A DNA stretch of 64,000 nt from the NCBI RefSeq assembly GCF_024623785.1, contig NZ_JANKBZ010000039.1:1-64000 (forward strand), written 5' to 3'. This document shows, one piece after another, positions 62,815-64,000 of this stretch. Numbering within the stretch: the stretch's first letter is position 1; the number at the start of each line of letters is the position of its first letter. A model generated the notes under the pieces. It made no database searches. It saw only the letters and a program-made list of their open reading frames with translations, and was not told the origin of the DNA. The translations under genes and the position numbers were made by a program. The DNA is from Archangium lipolyticum. GTDB lineage: Bacteria > Myxococcota > Myxococcia > Myxococcales > Myxococcaceae.

Positions 62815-64000
62815 ATGGCTGAAGTCGACCTGTCCCATCCCCAGAAGCTCTCCCTCAAGGTGTTCCGCGAGGCCGTCGAGACGCGCCTGGAGTCCTGCTC
62901 CACCGACGAGCTGCGCGCCATCCTCCGCACCCTGTCCCACCGCGTCCGGCCCTCCGAGCGTCTGGCCTTCCTCGAAGCGCTCGCGCATCCCCTCCGTGCC
63001 GACAGCGCTCACGAGCCCCTCCACATGGACGCGCTCCTGGAGGACATCACCGAGCTGACCCAGGAGCTCGCCGAGCGCATGGAGAAGGCGGACTCCTGGG
63101 ACGAGGACTACGACGAAGAGGACTCGCTCGGGCCCTACGCGGAATTCGTGGCGCCCCTCACCGCCCTCTTCGAGCGGGCGCACGAGGCCTCCGAGCGGGG
63201 CCAGTCCCAGCTCGCCCGCGAGGCCTACCGGGCGCTGTTCTCCCTCATCCAGCGCGAGGACGAATACGGCCGGGGCCCGCGCGCCGAGCACCTCTCCCAG
63301 GTGGACCTCCCCGAGGCCCGCGCCCGCTACCTCCGTGCCGTCTACCTCACCACCCCGCCCGAGCAGCGCGCTCCCGTGCTCCTGGAGGAGCTGCGCCGCG
63401 TCCGCTCCCTCCTTCTCCAGGAGCCCCGGCCCCGGATGCGCGAGTGGCTCGACATCTCCTCCGAGCCCCTCCCCGACTCCGACGCCTTCCTGCGCGAGTG
63501 GGTCTCCCTCCTCCGCCAGCACGAAGACCCGGACGCCGATGCCTGGTTGCGCGAGGCCATCGGTCTCTCCCAGGGCACGCGCGGCCTGCGCGAGCTCGCC
63601 TTCTCCGAGCCCACCCGCCACCCTCGCGCCTTCGTGGATCTGCTCGCCGCGCTGGAGCGCGAGGGCAAGCCGCGCGAGGTGCTCTCCACCGCCCGCGAGG
63701 CCCTCGACGTCCTGCCCGCGGGCCTCCCCCTGCGCGCCGCCGTCGCCAGCCATCTCGCCTCCTCGGCCGCGCGGCTGAAGCAGCCCGACACCGTGCGCTC
63801 CGCTCGCTGGGAGGCCTTCGTCGCCCAGCCCACCCTCCCGCGCCTGTTGGACTTGAGGGACGCTCACGCCCCCGAGCCCGCGCGCGCCAGCGTCATGCTC
63901 CAGGCCGCACGGCATCTCGAGGGCGTCCTCCACCAGCCCCGCCAGCTCTCGGGCTCCCTGGTGGCGCCGTCCGTTGACGTGGAGGATGACCTCGAGACCC
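62815..64000 (+). CDS. Large helical protein, partial (runs off window)
   Basis: An open frame from ATG 62815 with no stop to the window end, at least 395 residues. Features: SLKVFREAVETRLESCSTDE, an acidic stretch EKADSWDEDYDEEDSLGP, and helical repeats rich in Ala, Leu, Arg and Glu (AREAYRALFSLIQRE, LLDLRDAHAPEPARASVMLQ). No signal peptide. No family recognised; the end lies beyond the window. Confidence 0.65.
   Translation, partial: MAEVDLSHPQKLSLKVFREAVETRLESCSTDELRAILRTLSHRVRPSERLAFLEALAHPLRADSAHEPLHMDALLEDITELTQELAERMEKADSWDEDYDEEDSLGPYAEFVAPLTALFERAHEASERGQSQLAREAYRALFSLIQREDEYGRGPRAEHLSQVDLPEARARYLRAVYLTTPPEQRAPVLLEELRRVRSLLLQEPRPRMREWLDISSEPLPDSDAFLREWVSLLRQHEDPDADAWLREAIGLSQGTRGLRELAFSEPTRHPRAFVDLLAALEREGKPREVLSTAREALDVLPAGLPLRAAVASHLASSAARLKQPDTVRSARWEAFVAQPTLPRLLDLRDAHAPEPARASVMLQAARHLEGVLHQPRQLSGSLVAPSVDVEDDLET

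Overview
The window is very GC-rich DNA from a Myxococcota chromosome, most likely Cystobacterineae (an Archangium, Cystobacter or Hyalangium relative). The evidence is four Ser/Thr protein kinases of myxobacterial type, a DUF2381 protein coupled to one of them, a PilZ protein of the M. xanthus paralogous type (TIGR02266), TPR proteins, a lipoprotein toxin with an Imm52 immunity gene, and many secreted repeat-rich proteins. No rRNA, tRNA or CRISPR array was seen.

Layout. 1-17 kb: a 25-bp tandem repeat, an RlpA-like secreted protein, a LysR/hydrolase divergent pair, a lipid-binding SRPBCC protein, a large secreted protein with three 519-bp repeats, EGF and lamin-tail domains, an M23 peptidase with WAN-type repeats, thiM-thiE, an SH3 protein, a Tox-REase-5/Imm52 toxin-immunity pair, and a beta-propeller amidohydrolase. 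17-32 kb: signalling genes (TPR kinase, two-component histidine kinase, HPt protein), a glycosyltransferase, two thioesterases, a dGTPase overlapping a CCA/poly(A)-type nucleotidyltransferase, and a sigma factor next to a pilus-secretin N-domain protein and a zinc-finger kinase carrying the same domain. 32-47 kb: nine REP-like hairpins run from here to 53 kb; genes include rtcB, PilZ, Uma2, a DUF5722 glycosidase-like protein, a translationally coupled three-gene M28 peptidase/barrel operon, an MBL hydrolase, a pseudo-receiver/histidine-kinase pair and a Cys-rich repeat lipoprotein.

47-64 kb is more accessory. It holds an App1-like phosphatase, a frameshifted endonuclease/exonuclease/phosphatase gene with a coupled partner, YdcF and glycolipid-binding genes, a truncated toxin fragment beside an IS21-like terminus, an orphan TipAS gene that looks foreign, two TetR genes each facing a target across a clear palindromic operator, an HNH endonuclease, a second partial copy of the glycolipid-binding gene start, a papain-fold toxin with coupled immunity gene, a DUF2381-kinase operon, a SUKH protein and a gene running off the end.

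The genes fall into three themes: sensing (kinases, sigma factor, TetR/LysR pairs), cell-surface and outer-membrane functions, and competition or defence (toxin-immunity pairs, dGTPase-nucleotidyltransferase, HNH and Uma2 nucleases). Most small insertions and scars lie in the last 15 kb, which suggests active turnover there.
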